From Owenia fusiformis (Eukaryota; Annelida; Polychaeta; Sabellida; Oweniidae): a stretch of DNA of 64,000 nucleotides. The stretch spans positions 27,118,425-27,182,424 of the forward strand of contig CAIIXF020000010.1 in NCBI GenBank assembly GCA_903813345.2. The letters run 5' to 3'. The notes under the pieces were generated by a model. The model did no database searches and was not told the origin of the DNA. It saw only the letters and a program-made list of their open reading frames with translations. Below are positions 1-11,300 of the stretch, one piece after another (the stretch's first letter is position 1; each line of letters opens with the position of its first letter). Position numbers and translations under genes: made by a program.

Positions 1-5
1 CTCAC

Positions 6-321
6 CAATTCTTTATTTCTGAAGTAATATGTGAGTTGAGCCAACTCCACAGCTCCTCTTCGATAAGGTATGCAAGATGGCCTGTAGTACTTGAAATACC
101 ACCATCAGGAGTGAAACTGCTACTCTCACAACACTCTGTTGCTTGGGCGTATGTAGCTTTTGCGGTTGATATAACCATACATATCGATGGATCATAGAAC
201 ACGCAATCCCCGTACTCCATCTCGTAGCACTGGTGCGATTCTGATGAGTCATGCGGTTCCGAAGACCCATGCGATCCTAAAGAGTTATAGAATACGTGTG
301 TAATGTCTAGGGGGTTAAGTT
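6..321 (-). CDS. C-type lectin-like domain protein, internal exon (partial gene)
   Basis: Minus-strand exon of 316 bp, open throughout, between an acceptor (TTCTCTGTAG at 331-322) and a donor (GTGAG at 5-1). It starts one base into a codon and ends two bases into one, so it is internal. The translation has the N-terminal half of a C-type lectin fold: paired cysteines in CYEMEYGDC, then SICMVISTAKATYAQATECC (the C-x-x-A-x-x-C helix region) and GHLAYLIEEELWSWLNSHI, where GHLA plus a hydrophobic/Trp helix is the usual CTLD signature. Before it lies a Ser/His/Glu-rich stretch made of short degenerate repeats. The ligand-binding half (WND, EPN/QPD) would be in an exon left of the window, so sugar binding cannot be judged. 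CTLD proteins are usually secreted or cell-surface recognition proteins. The family call is fairly sure; the gene is not identified. Confidence 0.6.
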
Positions 322-479
322 CTACAGAGAAGCTTACCTCTTTTATTCAAGTTAAACGCTGTAGTGTAATATCGTGTGATTAACAACTCAATTATTGCTT
401 GGACTCATCAAGTTCGTGATGATTGTACAAAACCAGGCCCTACAAAACCATCCTACGGTGTAGTGATGAGGAAAATATC

Positions 480-906
480 ATGTCTATTGATTGAAAACGA
501 TTTAAAGACCGCAAACAATTTGTCACCTTTATCCAGACAATCATCTCTAAATTATGGTGTTCTGCAGGGCTCGGTACTTGGACCGCTATTATTTATTCTT
601 TATATAAATGATCTAGCTATTGTTGCCCCTAATCTAAAATTGATTATGTTTGCTGACGACACCAATCTACTGAATAGCGACTATAATATAAAAGAACTTA
701 TGACAAGAATAAAATCAAATATGATTAATTTAATAGATGACTGGGTCAAGATATTCTATTTGGACCCAAAATAAATAAAACACATCTGAATCTCAAAAAA
801 CGTAACGAGAACATAAACTTCCAGGAAAAATTTGTTGAAATGATTATTGATAAAAACCTGAAATTTAAAGAGCACTTGATTGATTTTATTTATTTATTTA
901 TTTATT
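480..906 (+). mobile_element. LINE fragment, CR1/Jockey-type reverse transcriptase
   Basis: One frame encodes part of a non-LTR reverse transcriptase: NYGVLQGSVLGPLLFILYIN (RT motif 4) followed by LIMFADDTNLLNSD (catalytic FADD box). After 773 similarity continues in another frame (THLNLKKRN, then EKFVEMIIDKNLKFKEHLID), so it is frameshifted. It ends in an ATTT-repeat tail at 883-906, as in CR1-like LINEs. Endonuclease and most of the RT are missing: 5'-truncated and dead. It lies in the intron upstream (minus sense) of the lectin-like exon. Confidence 0.7.
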
Positions 907-1937
907 CTAAAAAAAGTATTTACAAAAATTTGCATCATTAATGATAAATATTAGGACATCATATAGTGAAATTATTTTACTTTGGTTTTGGAGTGCTTAC
1001 TTAATCACCTTTAAGTTAAAGATTAAAATAGGATTAGCTTTTGCCAAAACCTCATTTTTTATCAAGTGATAAATGGATGCATGTGTGGGTTAAGAACTTG
1101 CAAATTTTTGTGGATAAAATATCCAGCGAGAATTTATCTACGTTTTTCTTTTTTCTTACCTATAAGTTTCGTCATGAACAATATCCACAGTACGAGTTGG
1201 GAAATCATTACTGGGCCCATTTCCTTCTTTATAATGTGTTCATTCAGTTTTCAGTCGACACAGCTTTTTAGACATTTACTAGAGCATGTCATGTTTGTCC
1301 AGTTGTCTAGCTATATGCTACATACCTGAAACACCATTTAAATGTCAAATAGCACATGATATACCCATGATCATACGATAAAAGGTAAGTAAAAAGTAAT
1401 TTTGAGATAAAAATTTGCAAAATATCTTGGTTGAAGTAATCATAAATTAGTTAACCAATTGGTAGACTTTTAAAAAAAATCCTGTGTTACCACGCTTTGG
1501 AAATATAGTCGATCGGGAAAGTATTGCTAGTGAGCAACGGTTGTGGAAGCCCAACTGTTAAGGGTTATACAAATATATTGGTAAAATAGACACAGTTTTG
1601 TGGCCATTTTACAAAACATGCTCAAAATGCCGGTCTTGTCTCTAGAGGAAACTTGAACGCTCCAGGTGATGATTTTCTGACTAAACACACTCACAGATAT
1701 CTTATGTAATGGTTCACATTTTCCTTCTAATCTGTTGTTTCAATTCTCTGATGCTTCTGGAGTGGCAATTGTAGATATTATCTTTGAACAAGCCCCATCG
1801 CCATTTGGAGCCCGTTTTGTAAAATGACCATACCATCATGGATATTTGGAATAGACTAGTGAAACTTATGTGAATGAAAGAACAATTGAACAAAGGAGGT
1901 ATGAATATTTCCTAGAATCCCAAAAGCCCATATTCTA
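907..1937. other. Intergenic or intronic, no gene seen
   Basis: AT-rich sequence with only short random open frames. I see no repeat or exon here that I can support. Confidence 0.4.
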
Positions 1938-2857
1938 TTAACGCGCGGGTCCAACTACTCAGAGCGCATCGAAACCATTAAGTGCCGCAATAACCGTTAA
2001 TTTTTATTTTTAAACCTACCAAATGTTTGAAAATCAAGGATTGTGAGTCTCACACTGCACATCGTTTCTCTTCAAACCTGTTCCATACAAAGCAAAACAA
2101 AATTGCCTTTCTGTCGGCGCATTGCGTTCCTCGTTTGCGGCGTTTGGGGCCCCGGCTTTAAAATTCAACTATACAAGTCGCGTTATCTCCCAGTCTTTTC
2201 CTCATTCTCGCCCATAATGTCCGTTTGGGTGCCCATTAATATTTCCATTGCTGCGTCTACATTTTTTGACATTGAATGCAGCAGTTTTTAAAATACCCTC
2301 AAATCGATCTCTTTAAAATTGATCAATGCGACCCGTTGTCTTCCACTACGCCCCGTCAGGTCTAGGGCAACGATCGGTTTGATCCTTCTGATGCAGAAAC
2401 CATTCCAAGATGCAGCAATACAAGGATCGAATTGAGTTACATTTTGTCAATACGCATATATTTACTTTCATTCATGTTTCTGTCAAAACTGTTGTGTCAA
2501 ATACGCAAACATGTAGATGCAGCGATGGATGGGGTTGTAATGGGAGTCCATTCGGAAAATATGGGCGAAAATGAGAAAAGAACTGGCTATACTTGACTGG
2601 TAGTTGAAATCTCTGAAAATTTGCGAGATTTCAAACCCGGGGACCTAAACGCTGCAAAAACGAGGAACCCTGACTGTACAATATCGTAATGCACCGACAG
2701 AAAGGCAATTTTGTTTTGCTTTGCATGGAACAGGTTTGAAGAAAAACGGTGCAGTGTGAGACTCACAATCCTTGTTTTTCAAACACCTGGTAGGTTTAAA
2801 AATTCAAATCAACGCTTTTGCGAGACGTACTGGTTTCGATACGCCCCGCGTGATTAA
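1938..2857. mobile_element. Foldback DNA element with long inverted arms, TTAA at both ends
   Basis: The left arm (about 1938-2225) and right arm (about 2550-2857) are diverged inverted copies. For example TTGTGAGTCTCACACTGCAC at 2041 is matched inverted by GTGCAGTGTGAGACTCACAA near 2750-2770, and the CGACAGAAAGGCAATTTTG block recurs inverted. The outer ends read TTAACGCGCGGG and CCCCGCGTGATTAA, so TTAA sits at each edge. That could be a TTAA target duplication (piggyBac or Kolobok style) or chance. There is no coding capacity; the open frame at 2043-2291 lies in the left arm and is not a gene. Confidence 0.6.
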
Positions 2858-4548
2858 GGAAACCAAATTTTAACATTTCTGCTTTTATTTAACAGCTATA
2901 TAGAAAACATATATTGATAGGCGTTTCTATGTGTTTACAAGTCTTTAATCTTGGACAAGTTGACACTTTGACAAGGTACTATACATGTATATTTTTAAGA
3001 TCTAATATTTGGAGTTGTAAAATACATAATTTATCATAATTTAGTTCATTTTAGATATCTCATATATTGTGCCTATAGCTCACTTACTTTTTTTCCATGG
3101 TTTTGTGTTTGCATTTCATCTCTTGTTCTATTGCGTTGGTGCTTAGTGTTTACACGCCAAGTTTTATATTAGATTTCGCTAATTTCCATGTAGTCTTGGC
3201 GAAACTGAACCACAGATGGTGTACATGTAGGTAGCTGCAACTAACAGTTGCCGAACTACGTCCTCACTCCTACACTTCAATGTACAATGACTGTCGTCGT
3301 CTCAATTAAGGCTTCTGCGTTACTGGTTGAATTAAAGTTTGATTTGAACTACAATAGCCATACTATTATTGTTTCCTTCAATTTAGTAACAATTCCAGAG
3401 CTTATTTTGACGTCCTGGCAACATGTTGTGTTTCATCATTTGCATATGGAGTATTAATAAACTTACTGGCAGTGAATTATCGCAACGCACTTTGCTTCAT
3501 TTACCATCTACCGTTTATGAAAAGTATTACAACCTTGGTCAAAAGCTCTTTTGTCACATACACAAATAACCATTGGGTTGGTATATAAACTTTCTGTTAA
3601 ACTATGGAAGTCGGTAAAGTAATCCAAATATTGATATGAGAGTTGTAAAGTCTACAAACAACTCTAATCAGGAAATGTTTTTGAGAGATGTCGTTTGAAG
3701 AAGAAATTACGCGGATAAGGTAACAGCGGCATGTTGACACCGAAATACTCAGCTTTTTATGACTAATGGCATTTTTGTGTATTAAGGCTAAAGCCTAAAA
3801 TTCTGTAATTATAGACTTTTGAAAATGAACATAATCAAATTACAGATTGAAAACTGTTCTTCCCCTTTCGTTATTTCATCTGTCAAAAGGCATTTGTTGT
3901 CTTTGACTAGTGATCGGTTTTTGTTTGTTCATTGGCTGTTTTTCCTCCAAGAAGAAATAAGAGAAGCCATTAAAATCTCGAGAGTATTTGAGTAAAATAT
4001 TGAATTCTTCAGAATAATAAAAGGTTTCTGGGAATACTTTTTAATTTTAGAACAATCACTCTTACATACGTTAATGCAATGAATTGGAACTTCCATATAG
4101 TTCTTAAAACTCTTTTGAAAGAAAATTACTTATTAACGTTATGTGATAAGGGTTCAAAAGTTTGTCCATAGACCTTTATGTTTCCTATTAACGTGGGAAT
4201 ACGTTCCCGTAACAAGTTTTTGATAAAAAAAATCCATGCTAAACCAACTCCCTTCGTAATGTAAATGGTATGTTTAACAAGACACCAGGAAGCGATCCTG
4301 AAAATCTGGGAGAGAGGCCAAAAACGTCTGCACTTGCAAAGAAATATTTTTGGGCCCAAACTTAAAAAATAATGCCCAAATTAAAAAACAATGCCCAAAA
4401 GTTTCTACCTTGAAATAAAAATAAAATTCTTTTATCAATTGAATATTTTTTTTATCAAAACTTAAAGTCAAAAATGCTGTTTAACATTAACGTTCTCGAT
4501 GAAAGATATGATAGATCCGATTTACGCCCAGCCAAACATTCCAATATA
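2858..4548. other. Intergenic, no gene seen
   Basis: No supported exon. Around 4350-4400 there is a short patch of GCCCAAA words resembling the inner part of the CAGGGTG element next door, probably an old remnant of that family. Confidence 0.35.
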
Positions 4549-5176
4549 CAGGGTGGGCCAAAAAAACAATGCCCAAGTTTCAAGATGAATGATGCATATG
4601 ATATATGTTAAACCATGCCATATATTATATATCATTTTAAAGACAAATCATTTCCTGACAAATATATACACCATTCAATTGAAAAACCTCTCTCGTGGTG
4701 TTAGAGACTAAAATTGACACCAGGGGTGCCATGAGCGACCAAAAATCAAAAATTCCAAAATTTCCCTCCATATTGCAGTCACAGCTGCACACAATATATT
4801 TGACTGAATCATCATAAATTTATTTAAGAGTTATACACAATTGATAACTAATTAAAAATATATAAGTGTATTATTGCTTAATTTTGCACTATACTTGGAT
4901 AAATGTATCCCTTTTGAAAGTGCCAAAGATTAAATTTCCTTCCATTTTCCACAATTTGAAAATCCGCAGTGAATAATTTTTGGTCGCTCATGACACCCCT
5001 GGTGTCAATTTTAGCCTCTAACTCAACAGAAAAACAACGGTTTTTAAATCAGATGGTGTCATATTGTTAGGAAATGATTTATCTTTAAAAGGATATACAA
5101 TATATGGCATAGTTTAACGTTATAACATATAATATTCATCCTTAAATTTGGGTATTGTTTTTTTTGGCCCACCCTG
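4549..5176. mobile_element. CAGGGTG-type foldback MITE, TA-flanked
   Basis: A 628-bp element with inverted ends: CAGGGTGGGCCAAAAAAACA on the left and TTTTTTTTGGCCCACCCTG on the right, each flanked by TA. Long diverged arms continue inward; the block ACACCAGGGGTGCCATGAGC near 4720 reappears inverted near 4985-5005. There is no open frame. The TA target suggests a non-autonomous Tc1/mariner-like element. Relatives lie at 40961, 57526, 61167 and about 54150. Confidence 0.75.
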
Positions 5177-5185
5177 TATATACTA

Positions 5186-5865
5186 GGTCGATCCAGAAGT
5201 TCTGATAAAAATGCTTAAACTTAAACTTAAAAGTTTATCATCTGTTTTCCACAATATTTTCAGAGTAACTGGGTCATTCATTCCCTCATAGGATATAAAA
5301 ATGCTGGTAATGAATATTTCTGAAGTTATGGTCGCTATGGTAACCTCAATAACGCTATAACAAATGTCTGTTTTAACAATAACTACTGTTGATATCCTCT
5401 TCTCATGAGTGTGACATCAGTATACCTGCTTGATACAGAAAACATGAACGCTGCATGATCTGCAATATCATCAGCAACAAGTTAAATATGATGTAGGTAT
5501 TAGGACAGAAGGATATTAGGGCATTCTCTATACTTCCCGGATAATGCCCCCTAGACTTTGTTTGGACCCCTGTTTGGACTTTGGACCGGCCCTAAAACCG
5601 GCCCTATCTTTGCTGAGTTTTACCTCAAATAGGATTGCACAGTTGGATTTATTTTTTTCTGATTTTCAATATGAGTTATGATGTCAATATGAGCTCAAAT
5701 CCTGGACCAAGTGCCCCTATCATGGGGTGGGAAAAGTGTGATTACAGAAAGTTCTCTCAATTAATCATTCTGAAAATTCCCTGCTGTATAGCCATTATAA
5801 ATAATGTAAACTATGTAAAAACTTCAAGTGATACAGCATTTTTATCAGAACTTCTGGATCGGCCT
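5186..5865. mobile_element. Mariner-like TIR element, non-autonomous
   Basis: A left end reading AGGTCGATCCAGAAGTTCTG (then ATAAAAATGC) is repeated inverted at the right end (about 5836-5865), giving TIRs of about 30 bp with one or two mismatches. TA lies just outside both ends (about 5181 and 5869). The GATCCAGAAGTTC style resembles mariner ends. Internal frames, including 5635-5892, run into the right TIR and look non-coding. It abuts the CAGGGTG element about 10 bp to its left. Confidence 0.6.
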
Positions 5866-7418
5866 TTGTACAATGATTACGCCAAAAAGTAGCGATACAA
5901 ACATTGAAAAATATTTGTGAAACCTAATTCTACCCCTGTACAATTTTCCGAGACAACTTTGTCAACCAAAATTTTAACCAAAATGAAAAAGACATAATTC
6001 AGTGAAAATTGTAACACATGCAAACATGTTTATTAAAAAGAATATTAAATATTTGAGATAATATTATTATAAACACGGCTAATTGTCTAATTGTCATTTA
6101 AGACATTATCACATATAAGATTTGGTACACTTATTGTACGGAATTCGGTACCAATTTATCTCAGAATATAAATGTGTGAATGTACCAATAGAACTTAATT
6201 TGTAAATGGACATTGCCAGGGCTATTATTAATTGCATAAACATTACGGATGATCTAATCGCGACTGCTCATTACAGCTCATAGAAATCAAACAACTCAGT
6301 TAATACATCCATTGGAAACATTAATTGCAACCGATGGCAACACTAATAAGTATATTGCAAACGGAGGCATAATCAAGTCCGATTTCAGTTGCATAAATTC
6401 TGTATAGCATCCAGTATACCAGGAATCAGAAAAAGTCTGAAACACGCCTAAGTTCAAATGTGAATTGAGAAATAGTTGGCTTATCATCATAACTTGGAAT
6501 AATATTGTATTGTTGTCTGGGCTTAATTTGTGGGAGTGTGTACTGTTTAGCATTCGTTATGCTTTCAATGAAAATGTTATTCTGGGTAAGTTTGCTTATC
6601 TTTTGCCAAAAGTACATTTATTCACGCATAAATACTTATGTAATGTTTTCTTGCTTTATAGTATAGGTACCAATGGTGGTAAATATTAAGGTAAGTACAG
6701 GCAACAGGAAGTGGACACAGGTTAGCATTACCAAATCATGGCCAAATAATGCTTTATTCTTTAGTTTTTGAAAACTTTCGTAGGTTTAACGTCGTGTCGA
6801 ATGGTCAAATAAAAAGGGAGGTTTAAGATACACATTTAAAAAAACGTGTAGAATTATGGTCGTCTGTGGATTAGTTCTCCCATTTGTACTGTTTGCTTGG
6901 CCGATTGAGTATAAATGAATACGGAAAATAATTGTAATTAGGTCCCTTAATAAATTGACATATAAAATCACATTTCAGAAGCATCACATATTGTCAATTG
7001 AATTCATCACTAGTAAATTCATGGCACTAAAATTTTACTTAGTTTTATGAAGGTGACGTTAAACATTTGTTAAACTTCGAATGGCTTATAGGGTTTAAAA
7101 GTACAATAAACAAACCAGGTGATCCCCCAGCCATTGTTTTCTTCTGAAAGTACCCTGCAGAATTATGCAGACATTGGTTTATTCCCAAACTATTATAAAT
7201 ATATCCAAAATCTAAACATTATTGATTTTAATGTGATTACACACTGAAAGGCATCTCTAGTTCGTGATGATAACATTTCCAAAGCCAGGCAAAAAGAATC
7301 AAAGGAGCCCGTGGGAAAGTGCACCTCATTTGAGTTAGATCATACACATTCCCAGTGATATCTGCATCATTGATATCTTTCCTCATACCTCATGAAACAT
7401 TAATGTATTCTTTTTCAG
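5866..7418. other. Intergenic with one dispersed repeat
   Basis: No supported gene. The stretch 6785-6970, read on the minus strand, matches 52600-52790 read on the plus strand. Both give similar translations (RDLITIIFRI...YSIGQANS against RDLINIIFPI...YSIGQVNS), so this is an interspersed repeat of unknown type. A possible donor (GGGTAAGT) lies at 6587, but I could not tie it to a gene. Confidence 0.4.
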
Positions 7419-7458
7419 CTAATGCTTTATCTGCTCATCGAAGAAACCATATGTCTGA
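7419..7458 (+). CDS. Possible upstream mini-exon of the mucin-like gene
   Basis: A 40-bp segment between a good acceptor (CTTTTTCAG, with pyrimidine tract, ending 7418) and a consensus donor (GTAAGT at 7459). Read in phase 0 it is open (LMLYLLIEETICL) and ends one base into a codon. That fits the next exon at 8381, which begins with two bases of a codon. The hydrophobic content could be part of a signal peptide, but no start codon precedes it here. Short exons with good sites also arise by chance. Confidence 0.25.
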
Positions 7459-7914
7459 GTAAGTTCAAAAATGTTTTAAAAGTTTATACATTTGCTACTC
7501 TTTGTTACTCTTCTCGGCAAAAAGTGCACCGATCGTAAGATCATAATAGTTATTTAATTGATACTCAACTATAATGTAATTATAATCATTAATGTAACGA
7601 TGAAAACAGCCTAGAAATAGTACAATATACGATTTGCTTGTGTAAAAGCATGTAAAAATACCAAAAACTTCCATTTTCAGACACATATTTTCGGATCATA
7701 GATATATTTGAAGAATCAGATGCTTGGGATTTGGGTAAATAACACCCGAGACAATTAATCATATTCAAAATATCATTGCCCGGCCCCGCAATTTAAGTTT
7801 CATTTTCTTTGCTATGTAAAATTTTGTATAGTGTTACATTAAAAAACTTTAGGCGAAACTTAAATGGATTCTAAATGATTTACTGAAATGATTCTTAATG
7901 ATTTATTTAAGGAT

Positions 7915-8110
7915 TTAAGCCGTTGACTCTTGATAATATAGAATATGGCGGCATAGCGGGTGAAGTTGTTCACGTTCAAGAGAACAAATATCTTGTGTAA
8001 TGACTTTCATTTTCGTTCTTATGTCTTGTTTCAATGTCTCAATGGTTGTTAGAGGATACATTCGCCCCACGGATAAAATCCTTTTTTGGCTCACCTTGTA
8101 TTTATTTAAA
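7915..8110 (-). mobile_element. CAGGGTG-type end joined to Tc1/mariner transposase C-terminal remnant
   Basis: On the minus strand a CAGGGTG-like end (ATACAAGGTGAGCCAAAAAA at about 8103-8084) runs into a frame reading MYPLTTIETLKQDIRTKMKV and so on. This resembles the C-terminal region of some Tc1/mariner-type transposases, where a Tyr/Pro-rich loop is followed by TI-x-x-LK-x-x-I and a helix ending in R-x-x-C. Only about 50 residues remain, with no DDE/D catalytic part, so it is a deleted relic. The transposase match is by eye. Confidence 0.35.
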
Positions 8111-8380
8111 TAATTCAAGAACAAAACAAAACATCCTTCATGAATAATTTTGAAAACATCTTTCACATACAGTTTGATAACATTTGGTAAAACTAATATA
8201 AACTATAAGTGGTTAATCTTTGTATAGGGCCTTTAAAGGAAACTTGAATAGTACAAATAGTGCCAGTCATATATCGCGTTTTGCTTATTCTTGCTCATTA
8301 TCATCGAAACTTAACACAGATATTTCTACCTTAACTCACCAGATTTGTATCAATAGTTAAGATGTGTTGTATTCTTTCAG

Positions 8381-11300
8381 CATGTCACACCAGAGTGTTA
8401 AACCGTGGGCATACTTGGATCACCGGTGGCAACTGGAAGGGACATTATACTATCAATGCTGGCGAATACCAAGTCCCGAAAAATTATCAAGTTTCCGTAC
8501 TTTCGCTCAATAGACCAGTTGTGGCAATAGAAGTGAGATTTTAACTACCGATCCCTGAGCAAACGAGAGCTTCAAAGTCCGCTTTAGAAAATAAATCATG
8601 CAATTTCTCCAAATTAGTTCCAAATTCCAATATGAAAGGAGGAGGGAAAATATCGCAACAGATTTTGGACAGTAATACGTTGGATTTGGGCTATTTTCTG
8701 AGCATTTAAACAGGTGCATATGTTAGTAAAATGCAAATCTCCAGGACAATCACTCATAGAGATGACAAAATAAATTTGAATTTGAAACAGGGGAGATGCA
8801 AACAACCCACCAACATGTTTTTTCTAAACTGTTGTCCTGATTTTGAACCCCCACCGGCCACCACCCCTGCTTTTCAATTTTTGTTGCATATATGTTGCGT
8901 TTTAAGACACAGTTAACCCCTTTAAAGGAATAAGTAATTCCTCTTCTTCGATAAAATGGAAAACAATATTTCCCGTTTTATTTTCCCATAGGGAAAACTC
9001 ATGCGATCAATTGCTTTCAGCTACTTTTGGTCACCCATAATGGATATCTTTAAAACCCCTGAAGGAATTACTAATTCCTTTAAAATCCCCATAAAAAGTT
9101 TAAACCACTTTGGCTTGTATTGTAGTCTTATCCAATGTTATCAAAGTGTGATGTGTGAAACTTTTTTTTTAATTTCAAAAAATGGTTTTTGATAGACTTT
9201 TTGTTCCAAAATTTGTGAATTTATTTAAATCTAACTTTTAGAGGTCACGCATATCTTTTTATTAGCCACAATTCATACCAATGCATAGCATTCATCCTCC
9301 TTAAGAAAATCGGTTCATAAATAAGCGAGAAATGAACTTATCAGTGCATGAAAATGGTTCCGAGAAAAATGGATTTCCAAATTTTAGTTCTCGTAGGAAC
9401 CAATGGTACAATGATATCAAAAACATAATATATTCGTCCGTTTAACCTTTTTATCCGTTTTATTATCGAAGTCTAGCATATTTAGAAAAGATTGACATCG
9501 AAAAAAAATTTCAAAAAGTTTTTGCTACCTAAGTGTCATCAATAATGTTTCAAAATATTTTTGATATGCTAAAACATTGAAGTGGCCCATTAAATATGGC
9601 ATTTTATTTCATTATTGAAATAGTGTGTCCTTTGGTCAATCTTTGCATTGGTGTTAAAAAGATAATCTTTTTTGAAATGCATTAAGAAATATTTGATGAT
9701 TAAAAAATGTCAACTTTTTTTGAAAAATGGCGGGAAATTTGAATATTTGAGAAATGAAATGCGCACAACTTTTTTTTCAAAAATCTCTAAAATAACTTTT
9801 TAAGTCATGACAAATAGTAAATGAATGATAAAAAATAAAAAATATTTTCAAACTTTAGACGGGGACTTTAAAGGATTTATTTGTGTGTCAAAACGCAACA
9901 TATTGATGCTAAAAAATTGAAAAAAGCAGGGGTGGACGGGGTTGGAAACATGTGGGTGGTTTGTTTGCATCTTCCCTGTTTCAAAGTCGAAATTATTTTA
10001 TCATCTCTATGAGTGTTTTTCCTGGAGGTAATGTAGAGGCCTAAAATATGTACCTGTTTAAATCCTCGGAAAATAGCCAAATTCCATAATATGACTGTCC
10101 GAAATCTCTTGCAATACTTTCCTTCCTCCTTTGAGATTGTCCGCTTTGAAGATATGGCCTGCTTAACCTGACTGACGTTCGCCAGTTACAATGTTGCCTA
10201 ATTAAACATGTCACAACAAGGGGGCTAATTTCGTAAATTACAATTTTATTTTAAAACATAATCTTTTAAAATTAATAACAAGAACGCATGGCAATCTAGG
10301 TCCAAGTTCATCATCTCGGCGTTTTTTATTATTTTCAAATTGTATTTTTCACTGCGCTGAATTACATTGCACTCTAAACCAAATGTGCGAGTGCATCATT
10401 ATCTATGTTTTCAGATATGTAAGTACATCACTATCTTTGTTTTTAGTATTACCACGAGGACAAAAGAGCTTCTTGCAATGTTAATCAACTGCAAGATATT
10501 TTGCTTGAATATCGTTACTACCCAGACTACTATGAAACTGGTAGAACAATCAAGAGCTTGTTTTTGATAGAAACAAGTTTCAACCCATCTGATGAGCCTT
10601 CATTCACAGTAACACAGACATTCTACTGTGGAGATTCACTGCTTCTCGATTGTTCGATTGTAGGTAGGTGGCGATAACTATGTGCAGAAGTACTCAACGG
10701 CAATTACAACATTAATACAAACTGGCTTTTCAGCCGGTGTGAAGGTTTTTACTGTCTCTTGGTTTTAAACTGGTCCTGATTTTAAACTCCTGGGTAAATA
10801 CAATATTTTAACCCTCGGTCCTTACTATTTCACCCAGAAGACAATAGAAGACAACAACAACACAACCTTCTACAACAACAACTACTACCACAACTTTACC
10901 AGTCATAAGGAAAACGTCTCTGTATCAAAAACCTCCCATTAAATAACCTCTATATATTATCCTTTAACCAATGGGACGAGTTTAAGGTACAACCAACTTG
11001 AAAAAATAAGTGAACTCCAATCTGTATGAGTCCTGGTTCCTTGATATAGTATTACAAATAAATGTAGTTCCGTTGTTTTCCTTAAGTAATATTCCTTAAG
11101 TAATATTTTAGCCCCTTTCTGCTTCCAAAAGCGCTTAAATATAATGCTGCAAAACTTGTTTGTGTAAATTACTTAATTAACTAATTATTTACAGATGAAC
11201 TTCAAGGAACAACAACAACGATGTCGACGCCTACCACGACGACACCCACGACGACGACGACGCCTACTACAACGACAACGTACCGTACAACAACGACGTC

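Noticed and set aside
5635-5892. 85-codon plus-strand frame with hydrophobic start
   Set aside because: Its second half is the right TIR of the mariner-like element.
6551-6587. Possible exon ending at a GGGTAAGT donor
   Set aside because: Phase would also fit the exon at 8381, but there is no convincing start or signal peptide upstream and the acceptor is poor; the 7419-7458 segment has better sites.
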